A DNA stretch of 64,000 nt from an uncultured Roseobacter sp. (GTDB taxonomy: Bacteria; Pseudomonadota; Alphaproteobacteria; Rhodobacterales; Rhodobacteraceae): positions 1-64,000 of the forward strand of contig CANMWT010000011.1 of NCBI GenBank assembly GCA_947501635.1, given 5' to 3'. Positions 35,920 to 45,194 of this stretch are shown one piece after another; positions within the stretch are counted from its first letter, which is position 1, and each line of letters begins with the position of its first letter. Made by a program: the position numbers and the translations under genes. The notes under the pieces were generated by a model. The model was not told the origin of the DNA, made no database searches, and worked only from the letters and a program-made list of their open reading frames with translations.

Positions 35920-37308
35920 ATGACACCTCGCCGCCTGATCCTCTGCCTTGCTCTCCTCCCCCTGCCCGCGCTCGCGCAGGAAGCTGAGGTGCAAACGAAA
36001 CAGTACGACGATGGCGGTGTCTATGAAGGCACCTTCAAAGGCGGGGTCCAGCACGGCATGGGCACCTACAAACTGCCCAACGGCTATGAATACACCGGCG
36101 AGTGGGTGGATGGCGAAATCAAGGGCGAAGGCGTCGCGCGCTTCCCCAACGGCTCGGTCTACGAAGGCAACTTCGCCAAAGGCAAACCCGACGGCTTCGG
36201 CCGCATCACCTTTGCCGACGGCGGCACCTACGAAGGCACATGGCAGTCTGGCGCGATCATGGGCGAGGGCATCGCGCTCTACGCCAACGGCGTGCGCTAC
36301 GAAGGCGGCTTCCGCAATGCCAAACACCACGGCAAGGGCACCATGCAAAGCCCCGGCGGATACGAATACAAAGGTGACTGGGTCGACGGAATCAAACAGG
36401 GCACCGGCGAAATCACCTACCCCGACGGCGCGGTCTACATCGGCCAGATCTCCAACGGCAAACGCGAAGGCGAAGGCACGCTCACCATGCCAGACGGCCT
36501 TGTCTATGTGGGCTTTTGGCGTGACGGCCAGATCGACGGCAGCGGCAAACTCAGCCAGGCCAATGGCGACGTCTACGAAGGCCAGCTCGTCTCGGGACGC
36601 CGCGAAGGAATCGGCAAGGTCACCTACGCCAACGGCGACATGTATGAAGGCGAATTCGCCAACGACCTGCGCGAAGGTCAGGGCACCTTCACCGCACAGG
36701 ACGGATACACCTACACCGGCTCTTGGGTCGCAGGCGAAATCGAAGGACAGGGGCGCGTAAACTACCCCGACGGCTCGATCTACGTGGGCACCTTCAAATC
36801 CGGTCAGGCCGACGGAGAGGGCCTGATTACCTACCCTGATGGCTCAACCTATGAAGGCGCATGGAAAGCAGGCGTGATCGACGGCTTCGGCAAAGCCGTC
36901 TACCCCAACGGCGTGATCTACGAAGGCAATTTCCAGAACGCCCGCAACCACGGCACCGGCATAATGACCTACGCGGACGGCTACCGCTATGACGGCGAAT
37001 GGCTGGACGGCCAGCGCCACGGGCAGGGCACCGCTGTCTATCCCGACGGCACCATCTACACCGGTAGCTTCGAGGCCGGCCAGCGCCACGGACAGGGCAA
37101 GATCGTTATGCCCTCGGGCTTCAGCTACGAAGGCGCCTGGGTACGCGGCGAAATCGAAGGCCTCGGCATTGCCACCTACGACAACGGCGACGTCTACGAA
37201 GGCATGTTCAGTGCCGGCAAACGCCAAGGCACCGGCACCATGCGCTACGCCACGGGCGAGGAAGCCTCTGGCGAATGGCAAAACGGTGCGCTGACCGAAG
37301 GCGGCTAA
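35920..37308 (+). CDS. Exported MORN-repeat protein
   Basis: A 462-residue exported protein. A signal peptide (residues 1-19, ALAQ) is followed by 18 consecutive 23-residue units of the type G-x-x-Y-x-G-x-W/F-x-x-G-x-x-x-G-x-G-x-x-x-x-x-D/N, then a short partial unit. MORN arrays form a long solenoid that binds lipids or proteins. Bacterial exported versions are little studied, so its role is open. AAGG lies just before the ATG. It converges on the LysR gene, sharing the four bases at the stops. Confidence 0.92.
   Translation: MTPRRLILCLALLPLPALAQEAEVQTKQYDDGGVYEGTFKGGVQHGMGTYKLPNGYEYTGEWVDGEIKGEGVARFPNGSVYEGNFAKGKPDGFGRITFADGGTYEGTWQSGAIMGEGIALYANGVRYEGGFRNAKHHGKGTMQSPGGYEYKGDWVDGIKQGTGEITYPDGAVYIGQISNGKREGEGTLTMPDGLVYVGFWRDGQIDGSGKLSQANGDVYEGQLVSGRREGIGKVTYANGDMYEGEFANDLREGQGTFTAQDGYTYTGSWVAGEIEGQGRVNYPDGSIYVGTFKSGQADGEGLITYPDGSTYEGAWKAGVIDGFGKAVYPNGVIYEGNFQNARNHGTGIMTYADGYRYDGEWLDGQRHGQGTAVYPDGTIYTGSFEAGQRHGQGKIVMPSGFSYEGAWVRGEIEGLGIATYDNGDVYEGMFSAGKRQGTGTMRYATGEEASGEWQNGALTEGG
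35980..37288 (+). repeat. Degenerate 69-bp tandem repeat encoding MORN units
   Basis: The MORN coding sequence repeats with 69-base period, shown by recurrent TACGAAGGC-type segments. Codon-level divergence between units shows an old array, not a recent slippage expansion. Confidence 0.75.
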
Positions 37309-38192
37309 AGTCCAACCAGATGTTCGGCCAGCGTGTCATAGACCAGCCGGATCCGGCGCGACGAATGCAGCTCGCGGTGCGTCACCAGCCACACCGGAAA
37401 CAGGATCGGCGGCTCCGCGGGCAACAGGCGGACCATGCCGGGCGTGCTGTCACCCAGCAGCCGCGACATCGGCGCAACCCCGAACCCCTCGCGCGCCAGC
37501 TGCCACGCCACCAGACCACTTTCTGATCCGTATCTGAACCGCTCGGCAGTCAGCAGCACGCCCAGCGGCGCCAGATGCGCGATCATCCGGTCCGGGTCGC
37601 CAAAACTGATGAAATCATGCGTCGCAAGCGCCTCCAGCGTGTCGGGCGCACCGTTGCGCGCAACATAGCTCTCAGACGCATAGAAATATGCCTGCGCATC
37701 ACAGATTTTGCGCGCAATAAGGTCCGGCTGATCGGGCCGCAAATGGCGGATTGCGATATCGGCCTCGCGCCGGAGCAGGTCGCGCACGTCGTTGGCCGCC
37801 ACCAGTTCAATCTGCAAAAGCGGGGCTGCAGCACGGATGTGATGCAGAAGCTTGGGCATCAAATGCGCTGAAAACACGTCACTTGCCGTGATCCGCACCA
37901 TCCCGTCAACCGCCTGAGACCGACCAGAAGCCACCAGCGACACCTTGGTTGCCGCCGCCTCCATCGCCCGCGCATGCTCCAACAGATCAAGGCCCGACGC
38001 CGTCAACGTCATGCTGCGCCCCGCGCGCTCGAACAGCATCACGCCCAAGTCCGCTTCAAGCGCCGATACCTGTCGCCCCACCGTGGGCTGCGCCAGTTTC
38101 AACACACGCGCCGCCGCGGAAAGCGACCCCGCATCGGCAGTCGCCAGAAATGCCTTAAGCTGTGTCCAATCAAAGCTGCTGTCATTATCCAT
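37305..38192 (-). CDS. LysR family transcriptional regulator
   Basis: A 295-residue regulator. Residues about 8-67 form the winged HTH (WTQLKAFLATADAGSLSAAARVLKLAQPTVGRQVSALEADLG), followed by a periplasmic-binding-fold effector domain. It is divergent from a methyltransferase gene, the usual LysR arrangement, so it probably controls that gene and itself. The ATG at 38192 lies inside a palindrome (38191-38204), which fits autorepression. The frame extends to 38234 with a few unlikely residues. No Shine-Dalgarno is evident. The inducer is unknown. Confidence 0.92.
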   Translation of the reverse strand: MDNDSSFDWTQLKAFLATADAGSLSAAARVLKLAQPTVGRQVSALEADLGVMLFERAGRSMTLTASGLDLLEHARAMEAAATKVSLVASGRSQAVDGMVRITASDVFSAHLMPKLLHHIRAAAPLLQIELVAANDVRDLLRREADIAIRHLRPDQPDLIARKICDAQAYFYASESYVARNGAPDTLEALATHDFISFGDPDRMIAHLAPLGVLLTAERFRYGSESGLVAWQLAREGFGVAPMSRLLGDSTPGMVRLLPAEPPILFPVWLVTHRELHSSRRIRLVYDTLAEHLVGL

Positions 38193-38204
38193 GCAAATAT
38201 GCAT
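38191..38204. promoter_or_regulatory. LysR-type palindrome at the divergent control region
   Basis: ATGCA-N4-TGCAT palindrome, AT-rich centre, overlapping the LysR start codon and 73 bases before the methyltransferase ATG. It fits a LysR T-N11-A-type site. Confidence 0.45.
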
Positions 38205-38276
38205 AACATAATTACATATTTTGCCAATTCCCATGCGCAGAATTCGGCCTTAGGAGTGCCGGAAAGGAGAAAAGCC

Positions 38277-38912
38277 ATGACTGAAGCAAAATTCTGGGAC
38301 CGCATCGCACCGAAATACGCAGCCCAACCGATCAAGAACCCGCAAGCTTATGAATATACGCTGGGCCGGACACGCAGCTACATCAAATCCAGTGACCACG
38401 TGCTGGAACTGGGCTGCGGCACCGCATCAACAGCCATAGAACTCGCACCCCTCGCGGCACAGTACACCGCCAGCGACCTTTCCGCGAAAATGGTTGAGAT
38501 CGGCACGCAAAAGGCGCAGGCCGCAGCGGTCGGCAATCTGACCTGCATGGTCGCAGACTGGTCTTCGCCGCGCTTGCAGGAACAGACGTATTCTGTCGTT
38601 CTGGCGCTGAACCTTCTGCACCTGCTGCCCGATCTGCCTGCCGTATTGGCGCGCGTCCACAGCCTGTTGCCGCAGGGCGGTCTGTTTATCTCAAAGACCG
38701 TCGTTGTCCCGACGGCCCCCGCGCCGCTGTCGTTCCGGCTGATGCGCTTGGCATTGCCGCTGCTGCATCGCTTGGGCCGCGTGCCCTTTGTCGCCTTCCG
38801 GCAGGCCCCCGATCTGGACCGCGCGATCGAGGAGGCAGGATTTGAAATCATCGAAACCTCCGACGGACAGTCAACGCCGCCCAACCGCTACATCGTCGCC
38901 CGCAAGCTCTGA
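38277..38912 (+). CDS. Class I SAM-dependent methyltransferase
   Basis: A 211-residue methyltransferase. SAM-binding motif I is HVLELGCGTAS (residues about 42-52); the acidic residue in the TASDLSAKMVEIG segment is motif II. The opening TEAKFWDRIAPKYAAQPIKN and the hydrophobic C-terminal half (SFRLMRLALPLLHRLGRVPF) recall methyltransferases acting on lipid or quinone substrates, but the substrate is unknown. A strong GGAAAGGAG lies in front of the ATG. It is divergent from the LysR gene that probably controls it, and converges on the photolyase gene. Confidence 0.88.
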   Translation: MTEAKFWDRIAPKYAAQPIKNPQAYEYTLGRTRSYIKSSDHVLELGCGTASTAIELAPLAAQYTASDLSAKMVEIGTQKAQAAAVGNLTCMVADWSSPRLQEQTYSVVLALNLLHLLPDLPAVLARVHSLLPQGGLFISKTVVVPTAPAPLSFRLMRLALPLLHRLGRVPFVAFRQAPDLDRAIEEAGFEIIETSDGQSTPPNRYIVARKL

Positions 38913-38940
38913 AAGCACAGGCCGGTTTGCCGCCAACTGG

Positions 38941-40470
38941 CTAAACCGTCTCGCCCGCCTCAAGCCGCGCAAGGAATGCATCGCCCTCTTTGAGAACCCT
39001 GTCGCGATGCTCCTGATCCATGCGGTCCCACGTGCGGTACATATTGCCCATGCGCGCATTACTTGAAAACCGCTCCCGATGGCGGTTCAGAAAGTGCCAG
39101 TACAGCAGGTTGAACGGGCACGCCTTTTCGCCGGTTTTGGTGCTGACGGAATAGGCGCAGGACTTGCAATAATCCGACATGCGGTTGATATAGGCGCCAC
39201 TGCTCACATAGGGCTTTGACGCAATGATACCCCCATCGGCAAACTGGCTCATGCCGACAGTGTTGGGCGCTTCGACCCACTCGAATGCGTCAGCGTAAAC
39301 CGCCAGATACCACTGGTGTACTTCCTCAGGGTCAACACCCGCCAAAAGGGCAAAATTCCCTGTTACCATAAGGCGTTGGATGTGATGCGCATAGGCTTCT
39401 TCGCGGGTCTGCTCCACCGCCTTGGCCATACAGTTCATACGCGTCTCCGCCCCCCAGTAGAGGTCAGGCAACGCCCGCGTATGGCCCAGCGCATTGCGTG
39501 ATGGATAGTCCTCACCTTCGAGGAAATAGATGCCCCGCACATACTCCCGCCAGCCGATGATCTGGCGGATAAACCCCTCAGCCGCATTGATCGGCGCATC
39601 GCCCCGCGCATAGGCCTGCGCGGCTGCCTCGCACACCTCCAGTGGCCCAAGCAGCCCAATGTTCAGCGACGTCGACACCAGCCCGTGGTAGAGGAACCGG
39701 TTGTCATTCAGCATGGCATCCTGATAGTCGCCGAACTTGTCTAACCCCTTGGAAACAAAGTGGTCCAACTGCTGCAGCGCCTCTTCACGCGTCGTGGCAA
39801 ACCAAAAAGGCCGCACTGCGCCAAAGTGGTTGCCAAAGCGCGCCTCGACAAGCTCCAGCACTTCTTCCACAGTCTCGTCGGGCGCGAACCTGAGCGGCCC
39901 CTCAAAGGCAATGTCATCCGGGGCGGGCTTTCGGTTGTCATGGTCAAAATTCCATTTTCCACCAATGGGTTGACCATCCTCCATCAGCAATCCGGTCTCG
40001 CGCCGCATGTCGCGGTAAAAGTACTCCATCCGCAGTTGCTTGCGTCCCGCCGCCCAGTCTTCGAACACCTTATGCGAAGCGATGAAGCGGTCGTCCTGCA
40101 AAATATGCACCTTCAGCGGCGCATACTTCAAAGCCGTGATCAGGCGCCACTCACCCGGTTCGGTGGCCAGCACCTCCTGCGCGCCATACTGCTCCGCGCG
40201 CCGCAAAAGCTCCCCTACGATGGAGCCTGCATTATCAGTGTCGTCAAGCTGGCTATAGGCGACTTGCCACCCCGCCTCTTCCAGCGCGCGCGCAAACTTG
40301 CGCATCGCCGCAAAGATCAGCGCAATTTTCTTGGGATGGTGCCGGACGTAGGCCGTCTCATCCGCCGCCTCGGCCATCACGACGACATCCTGCGCTTTGT
40401 CAGCAGCCTGCAAGGCGCTCAGGGATGATGACAGCTGATCCCCCAGAACAAGAACAAGGCGGCTCACCAC
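38941..40470 (-). CDS. FeS-type bacterial cryptochrome / (6-4) photolyase (PhrB-like)
   Basis: A 509-residue protein of the FeS-BCP group. The four cluster cysteines are C347, C435, C438 and C451 (RMNC, DYCKSC, KACPFNLLYWHF), with the same spacing as the 4Fe-4S ligands of Agrobacterium PhrB. An N-terminal photolyase-like domain binds the antenna, and the helical C-terminal half holds FAD. It repairs (6-4) photoproducts with blue light in its studied relatives. Its ATG overlaps the last bases of the SDR gene (seven bases), so the two are translationally coupled. It could also be a light sensor. Confidence 0.93.
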   Translation of the reverse strand: MVSRLVLVLGDQLSSSLSALQAADKAQDVVVMAEAADETAYVRHHPKKIALIFAAMRKFARALEEAGWQVAYSQLDDTDNAGSIVGELLRRAEQYGAQEVLATEPGEWRLITALKYAPLKVHILQDDRFIASHKVFEDWAAGRKQLRMEYFYRDMRRETGLLMEDGQPIGGKWNFDHDNRKPAPDDIAFEGPLRFAPDETVEEVLELVEARFGNHFGAVRPFWFATTREEALQQLDHFVSKGLDKFGDYQDAMLNDNRFLYHGLVSTSLNIGLLGPLEVCEAAAQAYARGDAPINAAEGFIRQIIGWREYVRGIYFLEGEDYPSRNALGHTRALPDLYWGAETRMNCMAKAVEQTREEAYAHHIQRLMVTGNFALLAGVDPEEVHQWYLAVYADAFEWVEAPNTVGMSQFADGGIIASKPYVSSGAYINRMSDYCKSCAYSVSTKTGEKACPFNLLYWHFLNRHRERFSSNARMGNMYRTWDRMDQEHRDRVLKEGDAFLARLEAGETV

Positions 40471-41129
40471 GGCACCTCTTTTCCGGCCCAGTCGAAAAAC
40501 ATACCCGTCTGTTCATGGGTTACCCCATCAACCACCGCCAACAGGTTCTGCGCCGCCTCATCTGCCGGAACGGATGGATGCCGGCCCAGATACTTCTGTG
40601 TAAACGGGGTCTGCACGGTACCGGGATGAAGCGCGATACAGGCCGCAGCACGGTGGGTGCGGGCCAGCTCGATCGCGGCGGTACGGACCACCTGATTGAC
40701 CGCAGCCTTCGCGCTGCGATAGCTGATCCACCCCCCGATCCGGTTGTCTCCAATCGACCCTACCCGCGCAGACAATACCGCAAAAACGGATGCGTCCCCG
40801 CGGGGCAACAACCGCGCCGCATGCCCCAGCACAAGCGCCGGGCCCACAGCGTTCAGGGCAAACTGATCCATCATCGCCTGCGCTGTGACTGATTTGATCG
40901 ACTTTTCAGGCACCGCGCCGGCAATCTCCAACGCGCCCGTCGCCACAAACACCAGATCAAAAGGGCCAGTGAGCGCCGAAAGGTGCTGCTCAACCGACGC
41001 GGGGTCAGTAATGTCAAAGCCGTCCACACGCCGCGACAGGCCGGTGACACTGTCACCGCGCGCCCGGCAGGCCGCCGCAACAGCAGAGCCGATCCCACCC
41101 GAGGCACCAAGTATAAGTACATTTTTCAT
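40464..41129 (-). CDS. Short-chain dehydrogenase/reductase (SDR) family protein
   Basis: A 221-residue SDR. The cofactor motif is LGASGGIG (residues 6-13), and the active-site pair is SYRSAKAA (Y-x3-K) around residue 145; an upstream Ser lies in AVLSARVGS. It is an NAD(P)-dependent oxidoreductase with unknown substrate, similar to C-factor/CsgA-like SDRs. Chosen start ATG 41129 begins MKNVLILGA; upstream extension to 41177 is not needed. Its stop overlaps the photolyase start, suggesting the pair is co-made under DNA damage or light. It is divergent from the leu leader. Confidence 0.9.
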   Translation of the reverse strand: MKNVLILGASGGIGSAVAAACRARGDSVTGLSRRVDGFDITDPASVEQHLSALTGPFDLVFVATGALEIAGAVPEKSIKSVTAQAMMDQFALNAVGPALVLGHAARLLPRGDASVFAVLSARVGSIGDNRIGGWISYRSAKAAVNQVVRTAAIELARTHRAAACIALHPGTVQTPFTQKYLGRHPSVPADEAAQNLLAVVDGVTHEQTGMFFDWAGKEVPW

Positions 41130-41185
41130 AGGTCGCGACCTAGAAGGGCACAGGCAGGCTTCAAGACCAAGCGACAAAAGCCTCT

Positions 41186-41212
41186 TCCCATTCGATGCGG
41201 CTGCGGTATAAC
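41186..41212 (+). promoter_or_regulatory. Putative leu promoter
   Basis: TATAAC (41207-41212) as -10 and a weak TTCCCA (41186-41191) as -35, spaced 15 bases (slightly short). Initiation would be close to or at the leader-peptide ATG, so that peptide may be translated leaderless. Confidence 0.3.
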
Positions 41213-41219
41213 AGGCGTC

Positions 41220-41300
41220 ATGAAACAGGTCATCCTTATACCCGACACAGCGCGCCCCTCGCGCGCTCAGGCTGCCCTACTGCTGCTAAGCCGCCTCTGA
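41220..41300 (+). CDS. leuA leader peptide
   Basis: A 26-residue open frame ending 76 bases before leuA. It begins MKQVILIPDT and contains four consecutive Leu codons (41277-41288, two of them CTA, a rare codon in this GC-rich sequence), with a fifth Leu before the stop. That is the classical pattern of a leucine-responsive attenuation peptide. The codon run lies in the loop of an RNA pairing between 41264-41270 and 41297-41303, which competes with another pairing using 41320-41326 (see the attenuator feature). Its start has only a weak upstream AGG. Confidence 0.8.
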   Translation: MKQVILIPDTARPSRAQAALLLLSRL

Positions 41301-41344
41301 GCGTGCCCGTCGGCGCGCCCGCTCAGAGGGATGTGCCGCGCGCC
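41264..41344 (+). promoter_or_regulatory. leuA attenuator with alternative RNA pairings
   Basis: The 7-mer CGCTCAG occurs twice, at 41264-41270 and 41320-41326, and both can pair with CTGAGCG at 41297-41303. The second pairing extends to a perfect ten-base stem (41294-41303 with 41320-41329). A further GGCGCGC / GCGCGCC pairing (41312-41318 with 41338-41344) can follow. Segments 1:2, 2:3 and 3:4 therefore exist, with the leucine codons between 1 and 2. No U-tract follows, so whether 3:4 terminates or blocks the ribosome is open. Confidence 0.65.
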
Positions 41345-41376
41345 AAGAAACACAGCAGACAACGAGAGAACCAGAA

Positions 41377-42945
41377 ATGACAGACACAAGCACTCAAGAT
41401 CGGGTCATGATCTTTGACACCACCTTGCGTGACGGCGAACAAAGCCCGGGCGCAACGATGACACATGCCGAAAAGCTGGAGATCGCCGGCCTGCTGGACG
41501 AGATGGGCGTCGACATCATCGAGGCAGGCTTCCCGATCGCCTCTGACGGCGATTTTGCGGCCGTCTCAGAAATCGCCAAAAATGCTGAGAATGCGGTAAT
41601 CTGCGGGCTGGCGCGCGCGCAGTTTGGCGACATCGACCGCTGCTGGGAGGCCGTCAAACACGCCCGTCAGCCCCGCATACACACGTTCATCGGCACATCC
41701 CCCCTGCACCGCGCGATCCCCAATCTGGACATGGACCAGATGGCAGAGCGGATTGAACAAACCGTTACCCATGCCAGAAACCTCTGCGACAACGTGCAAT
41801 GGTCGCCGATGGACGCCACCCGCACCGAAGACGACTATCTTTGCCGCGTGGTCGAAATTGCAATCAAATGCGGTGCCACCACAATCAATATCCCCGATAC
41901 CGTCGGCTACACCGCGCCGCGCGAATCCGCGGCACTCATCGCGATGCTGCTTGAACGTGTGCCGGGCGCGGATACCATCACCTTCGCCACCCACTGTCAC
42001 AACGATCTGGGCATGGCCACGGCCAATAGTCTGGCCGCCGTCGAAGCAGGTGCGCGCCAGATCGAATGCACCATAAACGGTCTGGGGGAACGGGCGGGCA
42101 ACACGGCGCTGGAAGAGGTCGTGATGGCCATGAAGGTCCGCAACGACATCATGCCCTACGCGACGCGCATCGATGCAACCAAGATCATGAACATCTCGCG
42201 CCGCGTCGCGGCCGTCTCTGGTTTTCCGGTCCAGTTCAACAAGGCAATTGTCGGCAAGAATGCCTTTGCCCATGAATCTGGCATCCATCAGGATGGCATG
42301 CTCAAAAACGCCGAGACCTTCGAGATCATGCGCCCCGAAGACGTGGGCCTGACCGAGACCAACATCGTGATGGGTAAGCACTCGGGCCGCGCCGCCCTGC
42401 GGTCAAAGTTGGAAAACCTCGGGTTCGAACTGGGCGATAACCAGCTTAAAGACGTGTTTGTACGCTTCAAAGAGCTGGCCGACCGCAAAAAGGAAATCTA
42501 CGACGATGACCTGATTGCCTTGATGCGCACCGCCTCGGACCCGGAGAACGACCGCCTCAAACTCACGTCCCTTAAGGTTGTCTGCGGCACCGAAGGACCA
42601 CAGCAGGCGGATCTGGTCATGCAGGTGGACGGTGTCGAGAAATCGACAACGCAAACCGGTGATGGTCCGGTCGACGCAGCGTTCAACGCGATCAAGGCCT
42701 TGGTGGAACACAACGCCCGGCTGCAGCTTTATCAGGTTCACGCGGTGACAGAAGGCACCGACGCACAAGCAACGGTTTCCGTGCGGATGGAGGAAGACGG
42801 ACGCATCGTTACCGGCCAGTCCGCCAACACTGATACCGTCGTCGCTTCCGTGCTGGCCTACATTCACGCGCTGAACCGGCTGCTGGTGCGCCGCGAAAAA
42901 GCGGGAACCGACAAACGTGAAATCAGCTACAAGGATGTCAGCTGA
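41377..42945 (+). CDS. leuA: 2-isopropylmalate synthase
   Basis: A 522-residue LeuA. The HMGL-type catalytic domain has TLRDGEQSPGATM near the N-terminus and the metal-site THCHNDLGMA; the regulatory C-terminal region (from about residue 400) binds leucine for feedback. It condenses acetyl-CoA with 2-oxoisovalerate, the first step to leucine. Expression is probably leucine-attenuated by the leader peptide. A strong terminator follows at 42978. An AGAGAACC site precedes the ATG. Confidence 0.97.
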   Translation: MTDTSTQDRVMIFDTTLRDGEQSPGATMTHAEKLEIAGLLDEMGVDIIEAGFPIASDGDFAAVSEIAKNAENAVICGLARAQFGDIDRCWEAVKHARQPRIHTFIGTSPLHRAIPNLDMDQMAERIEQTVTHARNLCDNVQWSPMDATRTEDDYLCRVVEIAIKCGATTINIPDTVGYTAPRESAALIAMLLERVPGADTITFATHCHNDLGMATANSLAAVEAGARQIECTINGLGERAGNTALEEVVMAMKVRNDIMPYATRIDATKIMNISRRVAAVSGFPVQFNKAIVGKNAFAHESGIHQDGMLKNAETFEIMRPEDVGLTETNIVMGKHSGRAALRSKLENLGFELGDNQLKDVFVRFKELADRKKEIYDDDLIALMRTASDPENDRLKLTSLKVVCGTEGPQQADLVMQVDGVEKSTTQTGDGPVDAAFNAIKALVEHNARLQLYQVHAVTEGTDAQATVSVRMEEDGRIVTGQSANTDTVVASVLAYIHALNRLLVRREKAGTDKREISYKDVS

Positions 42946-42977
42946 CCGGGCACAGCAAGAAATCGCGAAACAAGGTG

Positions 42978-43010
42978 GGGATGCTGCGGATTATGGCAGC
43001 ATCCCTTTTT
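42978..43010 (+). terminator. Intrinsic terminator of leuA
   Basis: A ten-base perfect stem (GGGATGCTGC / GCAGCATCCC), eight-base loop, five T. It sits 33 bases after the leuA stop. Confidence 0.92.
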
Positions 43011-43064
43011 GTTTCTGCTAGGGTGGTGCCACAAGAACAGGCATTTCGAAAACAGGAACCCAAC

Positions 43065-43901
43065 ATGCGCTCATTTATCTTTGCTTTTGCAGCCGCGCTT
43101 GCGCTGCCAACGCTGCTGCCCGCTCAAACGCTGGACCGGATCAAGGAAACCGGCCAGATCGTCATCGGCTTTCGGACGGATGCAGCCCCGCTGTCCTATC
43201 TCGAAGACAACCAGCCCAAAGGGTATACGCCGACGGTTTGCTTTGAGCTTGCCACGAACATCGGCGCACAACTGGGCATGACCGATCTGGAAATCATATT
43301 TGAAACCGTGGACACGGAAAACCGCTTTGACAAAGTTGCGCAAGGCGACATTGACCTGTTGTGCGGCGCGGCCACCATCACCCTCTCCCGTCGCGAGCTG
43401 GTAGACTTTTCCGTGCCGGTCTATGTGGACGGCACAACAGTCGCCCTGCAGGTGGACGGGCCACAGTCACTTCCCGATCTCGCAGGCGCTAAAATCGGCG
43501 TGCGCAGCGGCACCACAACACTTGAAGCGCTCACGAACTCATTGACGGCAGCCAACATCGACGCCGAAGTCGTTCAGTTTGCCGATCACCCCTCTGGCAT
43601 GGCGGCGCTGGAAGGCAACGCCATTCAGGCTTATTTTGCCGACCAGTCCATTCTGATGAACATGCTCATTCAAATGTCAGACCCGTCCCAGTTCAAGGTG
43701 CTCGATCAAATCCTGACGGTTGAAAAGCACGGCCTCGCGATGAGACGCGGCGACACTGACTTCCGCCTCGCTGTCGACCGCGGGCTGGCCAAACTGTTCG
43801 AAACCGGCGCGATGCGGGAGATTTTCGAGACAACCGTACCGGGTGCAGCGCCGGGATTTGCTCTCGAAGCCATGTTCCTGTTGTCTCCGACCGTGCCATA
43901 A
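43065..43901 (+). CDS. Amino-acid-type ABC transporter periplasmic binding protein
   Basis: A 278-residue type II solute-binding protein. A signal peptide (residues 1-20, LLPAQ) is followed by LDRIKETGQIVIGFRTDAAPLSY, VCFELATNI, FDKVAQGDIDLLCGAATIT and DLAGAKIGVRSGTTT, the polar-amino-acid (HisJ/GltI-like) pattern. It binds an amino acid or related ligand in the periplasm. No permease or ATPase gene is beside it, so it works with an unlinked transporter or as a sensor. AGGAA precedes the ATG at 43065. A perfect terminator follows. Confidence 0.9.
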   Translation: MRSFIFAFAAALALPTLLPAQTLDRIKETGQIVIGFRTDAAPLSYLEDNQPKGYTPTVCFELATNIGAQLGMTDLEIIFETVDTENRFDKVAQGDIDLLCGAATITLSRRELVDFSVPVYVDGTTVALQVDGPQSLPDLAGAKIGVRSGTTTLEALTNSLTAANIDAEVVQFADHPSGMAALEGNAIQAYFADQSILMNMLIQMSDPSQFKVLDQILTVEKHGLAMRRGDTDFRLAVDRGLAKLFETGAMREIFETTVPGAAPGFALEAMFLLSPTVP

Positions 43902-43924
43902 CGCCATCTTTTCGCCATACCTGT

Positions 43925-43954
43925 TGCCCGGACAACGCTGTCCGGGCACTTTTT
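43925..43954 (+). terminator. Intrinsic terminator of the binding-protein gene
   Basis: A ten-base perfect stem (TGCCCGGACA / TGTCCGGGCA), four-base loop, five T after C. Confidence 0.92.
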
Positions 43955-44046
43955 AAGCTGAAAAGCAAGATGATGCCGACATCACCGTTAACGGCCCTTT
44001 CACGATGCACGGCCTAAGCATATAACACTGGGCAACCGTCTCATGA

Positions 44047-45132
<1,086 letters not shown>

Positions 45133-45194
45133 CCCGCACGATCCCCCAAGCGGCAGGACTGCCCTGCCGGAGCGGGGCAGAAGGCTGACGCTCA

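Noticed and set aside
36102-36377. Repetitive Arg-rich frame inside the MORN gene
   Set aside because: A frame-shifted reading of the 69-base MORN repeats, not an independent gene.
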